Positions 54,458-63,849 of a stretch of 64,000 bases of DNA are shown here, one piece after another. The position numbers and the translations under genes are program-made. Below the pieces are notes generated by a model. It ran no database searches. It was not told the DNA's origin and worked only from the letters and a program-made list of their open reading frames with translations. Source of the stretch: Negadavirga shengliensis (GTDB lineage Bacteria; Bacteroidota; Bacteroidia; Cytophagales; Cyclobacteriaceae); the NCBI RefSeq assembly GCF_042652345.1, contig NZ_JBHSJJ010000001.1:124001-188000 (forward strand), written 5' to 3'. Numbering within the stretch: position 1 is the first letter of the stretch; each line of letters starts with the position of its first letter.

Positions 54458-54751
54458 GGGTTTATCTTATGGTTTAAAGGCAATTATTTGAAAATCAAAA
54501 GCTTATTTTAAGGATTTTTTTGAACAATCGCAAAAAGCATATCAACGTATCGGTCAGGTATTTTTTAAAATACTTTATTATGCCGAAAAAATCTAATGCA
54601 TTACCGTTGGCTCAGTTGTGGTGTTTTGACCATCAAAAGTAGAAGAAATCCTGTAGTAAGTCAGGGGACCGGTTGCCCCCGTGGCTTTTATGAGATGGGA
54701 TGTTTTCCAATGAAAAAGCCCATACAAAATATTTTGGAGTACTCAGATAGC

Positions 54752-55441
54752 CTATTCAGTACAATAATAACTGTATTTGTCGGCAATCATTTTATACAGC
54801 TCGCCATCCAAAAATGATAACTGGATCCGCCATTTCGGCTTAGGACATTTTTCAGGATGTTCATAACCATATACCCAGAAAAAGTCCAGCTTTTTATTCT
54901 CCGGGATATCTGCATGCGTACTCACTCCCATATTCAAATTTTGGAAAGAATGCGGAAAAACCACATCAAGTTCTTCCAATTTGGTTTCATGATTGAGTAC
55001 ATATCCATTTATCTCTAGAACGAAGTCTGGGTTATCCATAAAGTTTATACCATAAATAATATATTTGCGTCCTTCTTTGACGCTATAAGTAAATCCGCCT
55101 TCTTTAATATTGAAGAAAGGGATTCCGGTTTTAACGGGGGCGGTCAAAGGAATATCGTTTGGGTTAAACGCCATGCCCCGTCTGAAAGTATACATGGAAG
55201 AAATCAACAGGCCAGTAGTATCCACCTCTCCTATCTCCTGTATAAACGGGACGGTGTCGTTGAAGACAATCTTTTTCACATCCACTGTATCCGTTTCATA
55301 GGTGATTTGGGCGTGCAGATCGGCGGAAGTGAAAGTCGATAATACCAAGCTTAACAAGCAGTAGCAGGGAAGTTTTATATATATCCTCAGTTGTATTCTC
55401 CACAGTAATCGCTGTTTTTTAATGCAATAAACCCGAACCAT
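54752..55441 (-). CDS. Secreted protein of unknown function (paralogue of the adjacent remnant)
   Basis: I do not recognise this 229-residue protein. A long basic leader and hydrophobic segment (about 20-42) end at DLHA-Q, a likely signal peptidase site, so it is exported. The mature part is beta-rich with a central FTYSVKEGRKYIIYGINF and a conserved-looking C-terminal section FPHSFQNLNMG ... CPKPKWRIQL. That C-terminal section is matched by the truncated reading frame at 55587-55811, so the two arose by tandem duplication. A terminator separates them. Confidence 0.72.
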   Translation of the reverse strand: MVRVYCIKKQRLLWRIQLRIYIKLPCYCLLSLVLSTFTSADLHAQITYETDTVDVKKIVFNDTVPFIQEIGEVDTTGLLISSMYTFRRGMAFNPNDIPLTAPVKTGIPFFNIKEGGFTYSVKEGRKYIIYGINFMDNPDFVLEINGYVLNHETKLEELDVVFPHSFQNLNMGVSTHADIPENKKLDFFWVYGYEHPEKCPKPKWRIQLSFLDGELYKMIADKYSYYCTE

Positions 55442-55498
55442 TTCTACTCAAAAGTTCATTTCGAATGCAGACAGAAAGATTGTCCGTGTATCGTCTAC

Positions 55499-55534
55499 AA
55501 AAAAAGCCACCTGCCCGGTTTCTACCAAACAGGC
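55499..55534 (-). terminator. Terminator after the gene remnant
   Basis: On the minus strand CCTGTTTGGT pairs with ACCGGGCAGG over ten base pairs (three G-U) around the loop AGAA, then TGGC and seven T. It lies ~55 bp after the remnant's stop, so it originally ended that gene's transcript. Confidence 0.65.
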
Positions 55535-55586
55535 TAGCCCGTGTCATTTTATTCTTCCAAACAATGATACGAATTTTTATCTGTGG

Positions 55587-55811
55587 CTAAATGTGCCAGT
55601 TCACCTTCGATAAAGGAAGTACAATTGTCCACTTCGGTTCTTCACAATCATGCACCTTATCATATGAGTGTAATGTAATATAATCCAGATGAATCCATTG
55701 CGACTGATCTAAATTTGCTCTGTAAGTGTGGGTCCCAGTATTTCTGTTCTGATAAGAAATAGGAAAAGCATCTTTCATATCCTCTAAACTGTCCGTAAAG
55801 TAAACGGACTC
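55587..55811 (-). pseudogene. C-terminal remnant of a paralogue of the 54752-55441 gene
   Basis: From a stop at about 55812 the frame reads KESVYFTDSLEDMKDAFPIS and continues to ...WTIVLPLSKVNWHI. It aligns with residues ~150-220 of the neighbouring protein: LEDMKDAFPISYQN against LEELDVVFPHSFQN, LDY against LDF, and CEEPKWTIVL against CPKPKWRIQL. The N-terminal two thirds, including the signal peptide, are missing, and the sequence further upstream shows no related frame. The internal ATG at 55778 could in principle make a 63-residue peptide, but it would lack an export signal. It retains its terminator. Confidence 0.65.
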
Positions 55812-56290
55812 CTTTCAACGTGCTCTCAACCAGGGATCACCCCGCTTTTATATCCCAATAAGGACAGGAAGCACAAGAGAGAAGGAGGGGATTTTATAGG
55901 GCTTATGATGGGCTTTGATACGGATAAAACACGGATAAAACACGGGTTTAAGACGGATTTTATAAGTCGCACCGTCTTTATATCCTCCCCCCAACATAGG
56001 GACCTCCTGCCCTGAGACTGGAAGGACAAGCGGAACACCTGCGGGACATACTTAGGACGCTCTGCCTAGATGGATCGGATAATTGTGGGGGTATGCTTTG
56101 GGCGCCTATTTACTGGACAATGATTGTATGGGGAATTCATTATGCTTCCGATAGCCATAGGCCTCATCGTTCGGTGTTTGATATGTAATCTGAGAACGAC
56201 GCCTATATCAGAATAACAACGAAATTCATTCACAAAACGGTCAACACTGATCAGGGATACAAGTTGTGTGTGTATGGCTTTTTATAGAAC
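55812..56290. other. 480-bp non-coding stretch with short tandem repeats and hairpins
   Basis: No convincing gene is present. Four 11-bp units in tandem (two ACGGATAAAAC, then ACGGGTTTAAG and ACGGATTTTAT) lie near 55919-55963. AAGACGG and CCGTCTT nearby can pair around a 15-base loop. TTTATATCC occurs twice (about 55850 and 55979). A second fold, ATAGGC (56157-56162) with GCCTAT (56201-56206) plus inner CGTTC/GAACG, lies closer to the M14 gene. It may be decayed DNA left by the deletion that removed the 5' part of the remnant. Confidence 0.5.
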
Positions 56291-57772
56291 TTATTCGATC
56301 AGATGTTTATATATTTTATCAGAGGGATTTTGGAGATCCACAAGATATCCGTTCACAATCGCATAACGCAGTTTGCCCTTTTCGCTAAGGAAAAAATCGG
56401 CCGGACCGCCAAGGCCTATCTCTGATGGAAGTGCCTTATCCTCCGTAAAAACGCGGATGGGATACCCATGGATTTTCCCCTTTGCTGCTCCTTTTATCTT
56501 TATGGCGAGATGGCCCTGCTGCAGAAGCTCCAGGGATTTCCCATCGCTGATCTCATCCCAGTTCAACGTTTCCCCATAGGATTTGCCCATCACGATTTCC
56601 AGGTCATCCCCGGTAATTTCCTCATAACCGTAAAAGACGGACAAGTCCCCCAGATCTTCGATCACACCTGAAATACGATAGTCCCGGTCACCATGGTTGG
56701 TCTCTCTCCTCCTGATGCCGATATCCGCGGTATAAGTATAGCCGTTTTTATTGACTTTGGCGTTTCTGATGATCATATCCATCATTTTGGAATCATTGTC
56801 GGGAATAGAAAAGTATGCCTGTTCCGTGTACTTTTGATGGCCTTCAGTGGCAATCTCATAAAGGGCGTTAAGGATGGCCATAAAATTGAGTTTCCGGATA
56901 TACTGTTTTTCCGGGTCGCCGGGATATCCGCCGGATTCTATCAGAATGGTGCTGGTGCCCCACTTCTGGAAATTGTCCCCAAAAGCCCTTGGTTCAAAGG
57001 CATCGTCATATTTTCCCACATGACCGGGGATTTCCTGTTGCAGCAGCCGGTCCATTCCCGCGATGACCTTCATGGCGTTTAGCCTTACTTCGTTGATCTC
57101 CGTGGCTTCGTTATATGCCGGCGCCAGCACAGAGATCGTCGCAGGGTTCGGACTGCCTTTGGTATTATAATAAATGTTCTGGTCATGGAGGTTGAATCCA
57201 AAGGCCGGATCAAAGGTATCGCGCGCTGCTTTCAGGATTTGGGCTTCGGGCGAAACCAGGCTGACCGCATCCCGGTTAAGATCAATATCCAGGGCATTTC
57301 GGCGCTGGAATGTTTCGGCACCGTCAGGGTTGACCATAGGGATGAACTTGATCCGAAGATTTTCAAGTACGGTCGCCCGGATGTCCTCAAATCCGTCCTC
57401 GTCCGGGCCTTCAAAAAAGTTAAAAAGATCAAACAGGGCCATGGTGGCGGTGCTTTCGTTGCCATGCATCTGTGACCAAAGCATCACCTTGGTTTTCCCC
57501 TCTCCGGTTTCAAGTGAATGGATGGGAGCGTTCAAAACCGACCGGCCAAGTTCTTCTACGGTAAAATCTGCCGCCCTTTTTTCAATAAGGGGTTGGAGGA
57601 TATCATGCCCAAACCTTCTCTGGGAAAACCCTTCTTCCTTGTAAGTTTCGTAGGCTTCAGCTAAAACATGGATATCCAATGGATCATGATGTGGACGCTC
57701 CTGGCAGGCGAGCAGGACAAATATGATCCCGGACAGCCATCCTTTTTTCACGAAAACGGATAATCTTGACAT
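56291..57772 (-). CDS. M14 family zinc carboxypeptidase, lipoprotein
   Basis: This 493-residue exported peptidase has a signal peptide ending in the lipobox LLAC (about C23). Zinc and catalytic residues of the M14 family are all visible: HGNE (about 99-102), NLHDQN with the third zinc His (about 194), the substrate-binding DLNRD, and the general-base Glu in ILIESGG (about 277). A C-terminal domain of ~180 residues of unknown role follows. M14 enzymes of this type act on peptides or peptidoglycan stem peptides. It is divergent from the dipeptide epimerase gene. A -7 box lies at 57815-57822. Confidence 0.9.
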   Translation of the reverse strand: MSRLSVFVKKGWLSGIIFVLLACQERPHHDPLDIHVLAEAYETYKEEGFSQRRFGHDILQPLIEKRAADFTVEELGRSVLNAPIHSLETGEGKTKVMLWSQMHGNESTATMALFDLFNFFEGPDEDGFEDIRATVLENLRIKFIPMVNPDGAETFQRRNALDIDLNRDAVSLVSPEAQILKAARDTFDPAFGFNLHDQNIYYNTKGSPNPATISVLAPAYNEATEINEVRLNAMKVIAGMDRLLQQEIPGHVGKYDDAFEPRAFGDNFQKWGTSTILIESGGYPGDPEKQYIRKLNFMAILNALYEIATEGHQKYTEQAYFSIPDNDSKMMDMIIRNAKVNKNGYTYTADIGIRRRETNHGDRDYRISGVIEDLGDLSVFYGYEEITGDDLEIVMGKSYGETLNWDEISDGKSLELLQQGHLAIKIKGAAKGKIHGYPIRVFTEDKALPSEIGLGGPADFFLSEKGKLRYAIVNGYLVDLQNPSDKIYKHLIE

Positions 57773-57814
57773 CGGATAAATTTTTGTTAGTGGTTAAACA
57801 TGATGATTTTTTGT

Positions 57815-57822
57815 CAAATATA
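57815..57822 (-). promoter_or_regulatory. Candidate -7 box of the M14 peptidase gene
   Basis: The minus strand reads TATATTTG, a full TAnnTTTG match, 42 bp upstream of the start. No ideal -33 TTTG was found. Confidence 0.4.
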
Positions 57823-57900
57823 AAGGAAATCCATTCTATGAGTTCACCGCAATCACCTATATTTATGATTGAAATTTTAACCCCATAGTTGATATATTGT

Positions 57901-58917
57901 ATGCATTTGGAAATATCGGTCAGGAAACTACCCCTGAAACATACATTCACCATAGCCCATCAGAGCCGGGATGCCCAGGAAACGCTGATCGTGAAAATAT
58001 CAGAGGGCGAGATGTATGGACTGGGAGAATCTACCACGAATCCGTTTTATGGAATGACGGCGGAGAACATGGCCGGTTGCCTTCGGGAAGCGGCCATGTT
58101 TCTTCGGGGCAAATCCCTTCGTCATCCAAATGACCTGTGGGAGGATACCCAGGTATTTTTTAAAGGAAACCCTTTTGCACAATGTGCGCTCGACATGGCC
58201 GTGTGGGACCTTTATGCCAAAAGCGCCGGGAAAAAACTTTATGAGCTGCTGAAGCTTGACCCGGGAAAAATCCCCCTCACTAACTTCACCATAGGCATAG
58301 CTCCCATAGAAAAGATGGTGTCCAAAATGAAAGAATTCAGCTGGCCTCTGTACAAAATAAAATTGGGGACAGACCACGATTTGGACATCATCAAGGAATT
58401 GAGAAAACACACCGATGCGGTATTCCGGATTGACGCCAACTGTGCCTGGACCGCAGAGCAGGCGATCCGGTATTCGGAAGAGATGCAGTCTTTGAATGTG
58501 GAATTCATGGAGCAGCCCCTTGCCCAAAGGGATTTTGAAGGAATGAAAGAGGTTTACAAGTACAGCAAGCTGCCCGTTATCGCTGATGAAAGCTGTATGA
58601 CAGAGGAGGACGTGGATAAATGTCACGGACTTTTTCATGGCATCAATATAAAACTGGTAAAAGCGGGAGGCATTACCCCTGCCCTTAGGATGCTGGAAAA
58701 GGCCAAATCACTTGGGATGAAAACCATGGTCGGATGCATGACGGAATCGTCTGTTGGCATTTCGGCCATTGCCCATATCGCGCCCCTGCTTGATTATGTG
58801 GACATGGATGGCTCCATGCTTTTGGCCAAAGACATCGCGGAGGGAGTAAAGATATATCCGGACCATGTGCAGTTTCCTGACAGAGATGGGATCGGAGCCC
58901 TGTTGATTCCCAACTGA
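57901..58917 (+). CDS. Dipeptide epimerase (L-Ala-D/L-Glu epimerase-like, enolase superfamily)
   Basis: This 338-residue enolase-superfamily enzyme starts at ATG 57901 (MHLEISVRKLPLKHTF); a TTG four codons earlier is less likely. The catalytic set is in place: KIK (about 149-151) and Lys in NIKLVKAGG (about 252) as acid/base pair; metal ligands Asp in RIDANCAW (about 177), Glu in EFMEQPLA (about 203) and Asp in VIADESC (about 228). These favour dipeptide epimerase, which turns L-Ala-D-Glu from peptidoglycan into L-Ala-L-Glu for degradation. The neighbouring M14 peptidase recalls the E. coli ycjG-mpaA pair. Confidence 0.88.
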   Translation: MHLEISVRKLPLKHTFTIAHQSRDAQETLIVKISEGEMYGLGESTTNPFYGMTAENMAGCLREAAMFLRGKSLRHPNDLWEDTQVFFKGNPFAQCALDMAVWDLYAKSAGKKLYELLKLDPGKIPLTNFTIGIAPIEKMVSKMKEFSWPLYKIKLGTDHDLDIIKELRKHTDAVFRIDANCAWTAEQAIRYSEEMQSLNVEFMEQPLAQRDFEGMKEVYKYSKLPVIADESCMTEEDVDKCHGLFHGINIKLVKAGGITPALRMLEKAKSLGMKTMVGCMTESSVGISAIAHIAPLLDYVDMDGSMLLAKDIAEGVKIYPDHVQFPDRDGIGALLIPN

Positions 58918-59039
58918 ATATGCCAGAAAATGGTCATGGGCAGTCGAGCGCTGGTGAAAATGAATAATTGGAAAAGAAACCGTTTACTTTTCGCAGGGGA
59001 TGTCAGGCCATTCCCTATGACGGCTTAAAAATTTAATAT

Positions 59040-60140
59040 ATGAAACATTATCATACAGAAAAGCGACTGGGACGTTTCATAGAGGTTGATGGCAGACAAC
59101 TGCTTCATTTTAGCGGCACATCCTATTTGGGAATGGGTGCCCTACCTGAATTCCGTAAGCTGGTCAGCGAAGGTGCCGAAATTTTTGGGCCCTGTCATGG
59201 AAGCAGTCGGCACAGCAATGTACGGTTAGGGATTTATGACCGGTTTGAACAATATTTTGCCAAGCAGGCGGCTGCGGAAAAGGCTTTGGTATTCAGCAGT
59301 GGCTACATGGCTGGGTCGGCAGCTGTCCAAACCATCGCCCCCACCGCCGACCTGATCATGGCTGCCCCTGACAGCCACCCGGCCATTTTGCCCATCGGCT
59401 ACCGGCACGATCCCCTTGGTGACTTCTCTTCCTGGGCAGATCAGGTGATCCATGAATGCCATATCAGGAAGAATGCCCACATTTTGCTGCTGGCAAATGC
59501 CGTGAATCCGTTGATCCCTGAGGTTCATGATTTTCATTGGATCGACAAGCTTTCCAGGTCTAACCGGTATACTTTGGTCATCGATGACAGCCATGCTTTT
59601 GGGGTAATCGGAAACGCTGCTTTTGGTTCCTACAGCAAATGGCAGCATCTTCCCGTCGACCTTTTGATAGCCGGGTCCATGGCAAAGGCGCTGGCCCTCC
59701 CCGGAGGGATACTGCTGGGAAACCATTTCCTCCTGGGAAAAATAGAACAACATGTGATTTTCCGTTCTTCCTCCCCTCCGGCTCCCGGACCTCTTCACGC
59801 GTTTCTGGAAGGACAGGATTTGTATTTAAAACAACATGTTCATCTTAAAGAAAACATAAAATACATTTATGAAAAAATAAAAAATTCACTGGGATTTCGA
59901 ATGCATCCTGATTACCCAGTGATTAGCTTTTTAAATGAACGTTGGGTGGATGCATTGGAAAAAAAGGGAATCATCCTGTCTTCATTTTCCTATCCAAGTC
60001 CGGATGCCCCATCCGTTAACAGATTGGTGCTATCCGCTCATCACAGGAAGGAAGATCTTGATTATCTTTTGGTAAATTTGGAGAAAGTAGTGAGCCAAGA
60101 TGGGGAATCAAACACCCCCCCGTCTCAAAAGTTCACATAG
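59040..60140 (+). CDS. Alpha-oxoamine-synthase-like PLP enzyme (KBL/BioF fold)
   Basis: This 366-residue fold-type I PLP enzyme resembles 8-amino-7-oxononanoate synthase and 2-amino-3-ketobutyrate CoA ligase. Motifs are HFSGTSYLGMG near the start, GPCHGSSRHSNVRLGIY, FSSGYMAGSAA, DDSHAFGVIG (about 181-190) and GSMAKALALPGG with the PLP lysine (about 214). It is shorter than BioF (~385), and the GxGSRxxxG loop is changed to GPCHGSSRHSN, so it may be neither. It is 122 bp after the dipeptide epimerase on the same strand and may act on its product or in cell-wall peptide use, but this is inference. Confidence 0.82.
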   Translation: MKHYHTEKRLGRFIEVDGRQLLHFSGTSYLGMGALPEFRKLVSEGAEIFGPCHGSSRHSNVRLGIYDRFEQYFAKQAAAEKALVFSSGYMAGSAAVQTIAPTADLIMAAPDSHPAILPIGYRHDPLGDFSSWADQVIHECHIRKNAHILLLANAVNPLIPEVHDFHWIDKLSRSNRYTLVIDDSHAFGVIGNAAFGSYSKWQHLPVDLLIAGSMAKALALPGGILLGNHFLLGKIEQHVIFRSSSPPAPGPLHAFLEGQDLYLKQHVHLKENIKYIYEKIKNSLGFRMHPDYPVISFLNERWVDALEKKGIILSSFSYPSPDAPSVNRLVLSAHHRKEDLDYLLVNLEKVVSQDGESNTPPSQKFT

Positions 60141-60164
60141 AAAACTTCACATACTGTTTTCGGA

Positions 60165-60728
60165 CTATTTTTCGTCCCTTGATGGAGATCTCAAATCCCA
60201 CCCTCCCGTTTTATTGACAAAATCCCATAAAACTATCCCTATGCTCACCGATATGTTCAGGGAATGCTTGGTCCCCATCTGGGGAATTTCCAATACATGA
60301 TCCGCATCCAGTATCACATCCTCCTCCACGCCAAAAACCTCATTCCCAAAAACCAACGCATAGGGTTTGGAGGGTTCGGGCATGAATTCGTTCAAAGGGA
60401 TACTTCCCGTAGTCTGCTCCAAGGCACAAATCTTGTACCCACTTTGATGAAGGCTCTTGATCAGTTCCCTGGTATCTTCGTGATATTCCCAAGCCACGGA
60501 TTCCGTAGCACCTAATGCCGTTTTCTGAATGTCCCTGTGAGGGGGTTTTCCGGTAATCCCACAGAGAAAAATCTTTTCCGCCCTAAAGGCATCGGCTGTT
60601 CTGAAGGCAGACCCAACATTATTCAGGCTCCTCACATTATCCAAAACCAGCACAATGGGGTTTTTATCGACTGTTTTGAACTCTTCCACCGACAACCGGT
60701 TCAGCTCATCCATGCTCAGCTTTCTCAT
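60165..60728 (-). CDS. SpoU/TrmH family RNA 2'-O-methyltransferase
   Basis: The start at 60728 (MRKLSMDELNRLSVEEFK) gives 187 residues; the frame is open 34 codons further but without similarity. The knotted SPOUT fold shows motif 1 NVRSLNNVGSAFRTADAF, motif 2 LVFGNEVFGV and motif 3 IPQMGTKHSLNISVSIGIVLW. Without an N-terminal L30e-like domain it is the short form, acting on rRNA or tRNA ribose. It is convergent with the PLP enzyme (24-bp gap) and divergent from mutS. Confidence 0.92.
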   Translation of the reverse strand: MRKLSMDELNRLSVEEFKTVDKNPIVLVLDNVRSLNNVGSAFRTADAFRAEKIFLCGITGKPPHRDIQKTALGATESVAWEYHEDTRELIKSLHQSGYKICALEQTTGSIPLNEFMPEPSKPYALVFGNEVFGVEEDVILDADHVLEIPQMGTKHSLNISVSIGIVLWDFVNKTGGWDLRSPSRDEK

Positions 60729-60928
60729 AACATAAGAGACAAATGTGGTTTTCAATAGAACAACACAAATATGGTAAAAAATAGTGACCCGAAACCAATT
60801 TGTGCGCGCCAAGCTTTTCGCAGGTTTCAAAATTATCCGTCAAATTTGGATGGCTGTTTTGTTTCCCCTCCTTTCTTAATTAAATTCAAGCCTTAAAATT
60901 TCCAATCCTATTTGATCCTTATAAAGGT

Positions 60929-63529
60929 ATGGCCAAAGCAACAGGTAAAGAAACCCCTTTGATGAAACAATACAATGCCATCAAGGCAAAGCATCCCGGT
61001 GCCATCCTGTTGTTCCGGGTAGGGGATTTTTATGAGACCTTCGGTGAGGATGCCATTAAGGCCAGCAAAATATTGGACATTGTTTTAACCAAAAGGGCCA
61101 ACGGGTCGGCTTCCCATATAGAACTGGCGGGGTTTCCACACCATTCCCTGGATTCCTACCTGCCGAAGTTGATCAGGGCGGGCAATCGCGTGGCGATATG
61201 TGACCAGTTGGAGGACCCCAAAGAAGTAAAAGGGATTGTGAAACGGGGAGTTACCGAACTGGTAACCCCCGGCTTGGCTTTCAATGACAACGTGCTTGAC
61301 AAGAGGAAAAACAATTACCTTGCTTCACTGCATTTCGGTAAAGAAAAAGCAGGTATAGCTTTTTTGGATCTTTCTACGGGGGAATTTATGTGCGCAGAAG
61401 GCGGCGGTGCTTACATAGAAAAACTGTTGCAAAGCTTTAACCCTTCCGAAGTGATTTATTCCAAGGCATCGAAGTCTGTCGCGGCCAACCTTCTCAGAGA
61501 TGACTATACTACATTTCATTGTGAAGACTGGGTTTATCAGTGGGATTATACTTACGGGAAGCTTACGGGCCACTTCGGTACCAACAATCTAAAAGGCTTC
61601 GGCATTGAAAATCTGGAACTGGGTATCGTAGCCGCCGGGGCCATTCTCTACTATCTGGAAGAAACGGAGCACAAAGAAGTCAAGCATATTGTTTCCATTT
61701 CAAGGATAGCCGAGGAAAAATTCGTATGGCTGGATAAATTCACCATCCGCAACCTGGAGCTGATTTTTGCCCAACAGGATGGCGGGGTCCCTTTGATCCA
61801 TATTCTGGACCGCACGCATACCCCCATGGGCAGCCGGATGATGAAAAAATGGTTGGTGTTGCCACTGAAGGAGAAGGAACCGATAGAAGAGCGGCAGAAA
61901 ATTGTCAGCTACTTCCATAAAGGACAGGATCTGAGGGAAGAAATCATTTCCCATCTGAAGCATATCGGCGATCTGGAAAGGTTAATATCGAAAGTGGCTG
62001 TGGGAAGAATCAACCCGAGGGAGATGAACCAGCTCAAAAAGGCGCTGAAGAGCATCCTTCCTATCAAACAACTGCTCCAAAACCAAAAAAACACGCCTCT
62101 CAAAAAAATAGCGGATCAACTCAATCCCTGTGATTTTCTGTTGGAAAAAATAGAAAAAGAACTGCTGGAAGATGCGCCGATGCTCACCCATCAGGGGGGA
62201 ATCATCAAAGAAGGGGTGGATGGGGACTTGGACGAATACCGAAAGCTGGCCAACTCCGGAAAGGATTACCTGGTCCAGATACAGCAGAGAGAAATACAAA
62301 AAACAGGCATCAGTTCCCTAAAAGTAGCTTTCAACAAAGTTTTTGGTTACTACCTGGAAGTAAGCAACACCCATAAGGATAAGGTCCCGCCAGAATGGAT
62401 ACGCAAGCAGACCCTCGTCAATGCTGAACGGTATATTACGGAAGAACTCAAATCTTATGAAGAAAAAATCCTGCATGCGGAAGAGCGGCTAATCGCCCTG
62501 GAACAAAAATATTTCCATCAACTGGTGCAGGATGCTGTGGATTATGTCACCCATATCCAGCAAAATGCCAGGATCCTGGCCACTTTGGACTGTTTGATTT
62601 CCTTCGCGGAAGTAGCAGAGGAGAACAATTATTGCCAACCCAAGATCGCGGAAACGGACTCTATTGAAATCCGGGACGGGCGACACCCTGTGATTGAAAA
62701 ACAGCTGGCCATAGGAGAGCAATATGTACCCAATAACATCTATCTGGACAATGCCTCCCAGCAAGTCATCATCATTACGGGACCCAACATGGCAGGTAAG
62801 TCAGCTTTGCTGAGGCAGACGGCTTTGATCGTCCTTATGGCGCAGATGGGCAGCTTCGTACCTGCGTCCTATGCGAGGATCGGCCTTATAGACAAAGTCT
62901 TCACCCGTGTGGGAGCATCCGACAATCTTTCCAAGGGCGAGTCCACATTCATGGTAGAAATGACGGAAACGGCGAGCATTCTGAATAATCTTTCTGACAG
63001 GAGTCTGGTACTGATGGACGAGATCGGACGTGGCACCTCAACTTATGATGGCATTTCCATTGCCTGGTCCATTGTAGAATACCTGCACAACCATCCCAAG
63101 TGCCATGCCAAAACCCTTTTTGCCACCCATTACCATGAACTGAACCAGTTGGCGGAGGATTTTCCAAAAGTCAAAAATTTCAATGTTTCGGTAAAGGAGG
63201 TGGGCAACAAGGTGATCTTCATGCGGAAACTGGAAAAAGGGGGAAGCGAACACAGCTTTGGTATCCACGTGGCGCAGATGGCAGGGATGCCCAACCCCGT
63301 GGTGCTTAGGGCAGCCGAGATCATGAGACACCTGGAAAAGGATAAAAACCTGAAAAAACACCAGGACAACCTCAAGGAAATGCCTAAGAATAATTACCAG
63401 CTGAGTCTTTTTGATGTCGATCCCAAATTCAAAGAAGCCAAGGAAATGCTGAACCATATCGATATCAATACCATCTCCCCGGTTGAGGCGCTGTTGAAGC
63501 TGAATGAAATCAAGAAAATCCTGGAATAA
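60929..63529 (+). CDS. mutS: DNA mismatch repair protein MutS
   Basis: This 866-residue mismatch-recognition ATPase has the mismatch-wedge motif GDFYETFG (F34-x-E36), connector and lever domains, and the C-terminal ATPase with Walker A GPNMAGKSALLRQTA (about 617-631) and LMDEIGRGTSTYDG. It is true MutS, not MutS2, because the N-terminal mismatch domain is intact and no Smr domain follows. The C-terminus LSLFDVD ... INTISPVEALLKLNEIKKIL is typical of MutS1. It is a single gene, divergent from the TrmH-type gene. Confidence 0.97.
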   Translation: MAKATGKETPLMKQYNAIKAKHPGAILLFRVGDFYETFGEDAIKASKILDIVLTKRANGSASHIELAGFPHHSLDSYLPKLIRAGNRVAICDQLEDPKEVKGIVKRGVTELVTPGLAFNDNVLDKRKNNYLASLHFGKEKAGIAFLDLSTGEFMCAEGGGAYIEKLLQSFNPSEVIYSKASKSVAANLLRDDYTTFHCEDWVYQWDYTYGKLTGHFGTNNLKGFGIENLELGIVAAGAILYYLEETEHKEVKHIVSISRIAEEKFVWLDKFTIRNLELIFAQQDGGVPLIHILDRTHTPMGSRMMKKWLVLPLKEKEPIEERQKIVSYFHKGQDLREEIISHLKHIGDLERLISKVAVGRINPREMNQLKKALKSILPIKQLLQNQKNTPLKKIADQLNPCDFLLEKIEKELLEDAPMLTHQGGIIKEGVDGDLDEYRKLANSGKDYLVQIQQREIQKTGISSLKVAFNKVFGYYLEVSNTHKDKVPPEWIRKQTLVNAERYITEELKSYEEKILHAEERLIALEQKYFHQLVQDAVDYVTHIQQNARILATLDCLISFAEVAEENNYCQPKIAETDSIEIRDGRHPVIEKQLAIGEQYVPNNIYLDNASQQVIIITGPNMAGKSALLRQTALIVLMAQMGSFVPASYARIGLIDKVFTRVGASDNLSKGESTFMVEMTETASILNNLSDRSLVLMDEIGRGTSTYDGISIAWSIVEYLHNHPKCHAKTLFATHYHELNQLAEDFPKVKNFNVSVKEVGNKVIFMRKLEKGGSEHSFGIHVAQMAGMPNPVVLRAAEIMRHLEKDKNLKKHQDNLKEMPKNNYQLSLFDVDPKFKEAKEMLNHIDINTISPVEALLKLNEIKKILE

Positions 63530-63588
63530 AATTTCCGCTTTAGTATCAATGCCATAGCGGAAGAGGGGCAAAATTTTCAACTTGAATA

Positions 63589-63618
63589 TTGTACTTTAAA
63601 AAATATAACATAAATTTG
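63589..63618 (+). promoter_or_regulatory. Promoter of tRNA-Gly/tRNA-Leu
   Basis: TTG (63589-63591), a 19-base spacer and TAAATTTG (63611-63618) match the Bacteroidota consensus. It is about 55 bp upstream of tRNA-Gly. Confidence 0.65.
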
Positions 63619-63673
63619 CCTTCAGGTTCAAGGGTAAGATAAAGATCTTTCCTCTACAGCATAGAAGAAAAAA

Positions 63674-63746
<73 letters not shown>

Positions 63747-63752
63747 CTCCTT

Positions 63753-63777
63753 AAAGCCCTTTCGCAGGGCTTTATTC
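63753..63777 (+). terminator. Possible terminator after tRNA-Gly
   Basis: AAAGCCCT (63753-63760) pairs with AGGGCTTT (63766-63773) around TTCGC, followed by ATTCTTT. The broken T-run suggests partial termination, with read-through to tRNA-Leu. Confidence 0.55.
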
Positions 63778-63849
63778 TTTACAGGGCAGGGGGTACCGAC
63801 CCTTATTTGGCTCTGAAAAGCCGGTAATTTCCTCACACCCGGAGAGGAT

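Noticed and set aside
55826..56038. 70-residue minus-strand open frame across the 11-bp repeats
   Set aside because: It reads through tandem repeats and hairpins, has no motif, and no promoter or neighbour supports it.
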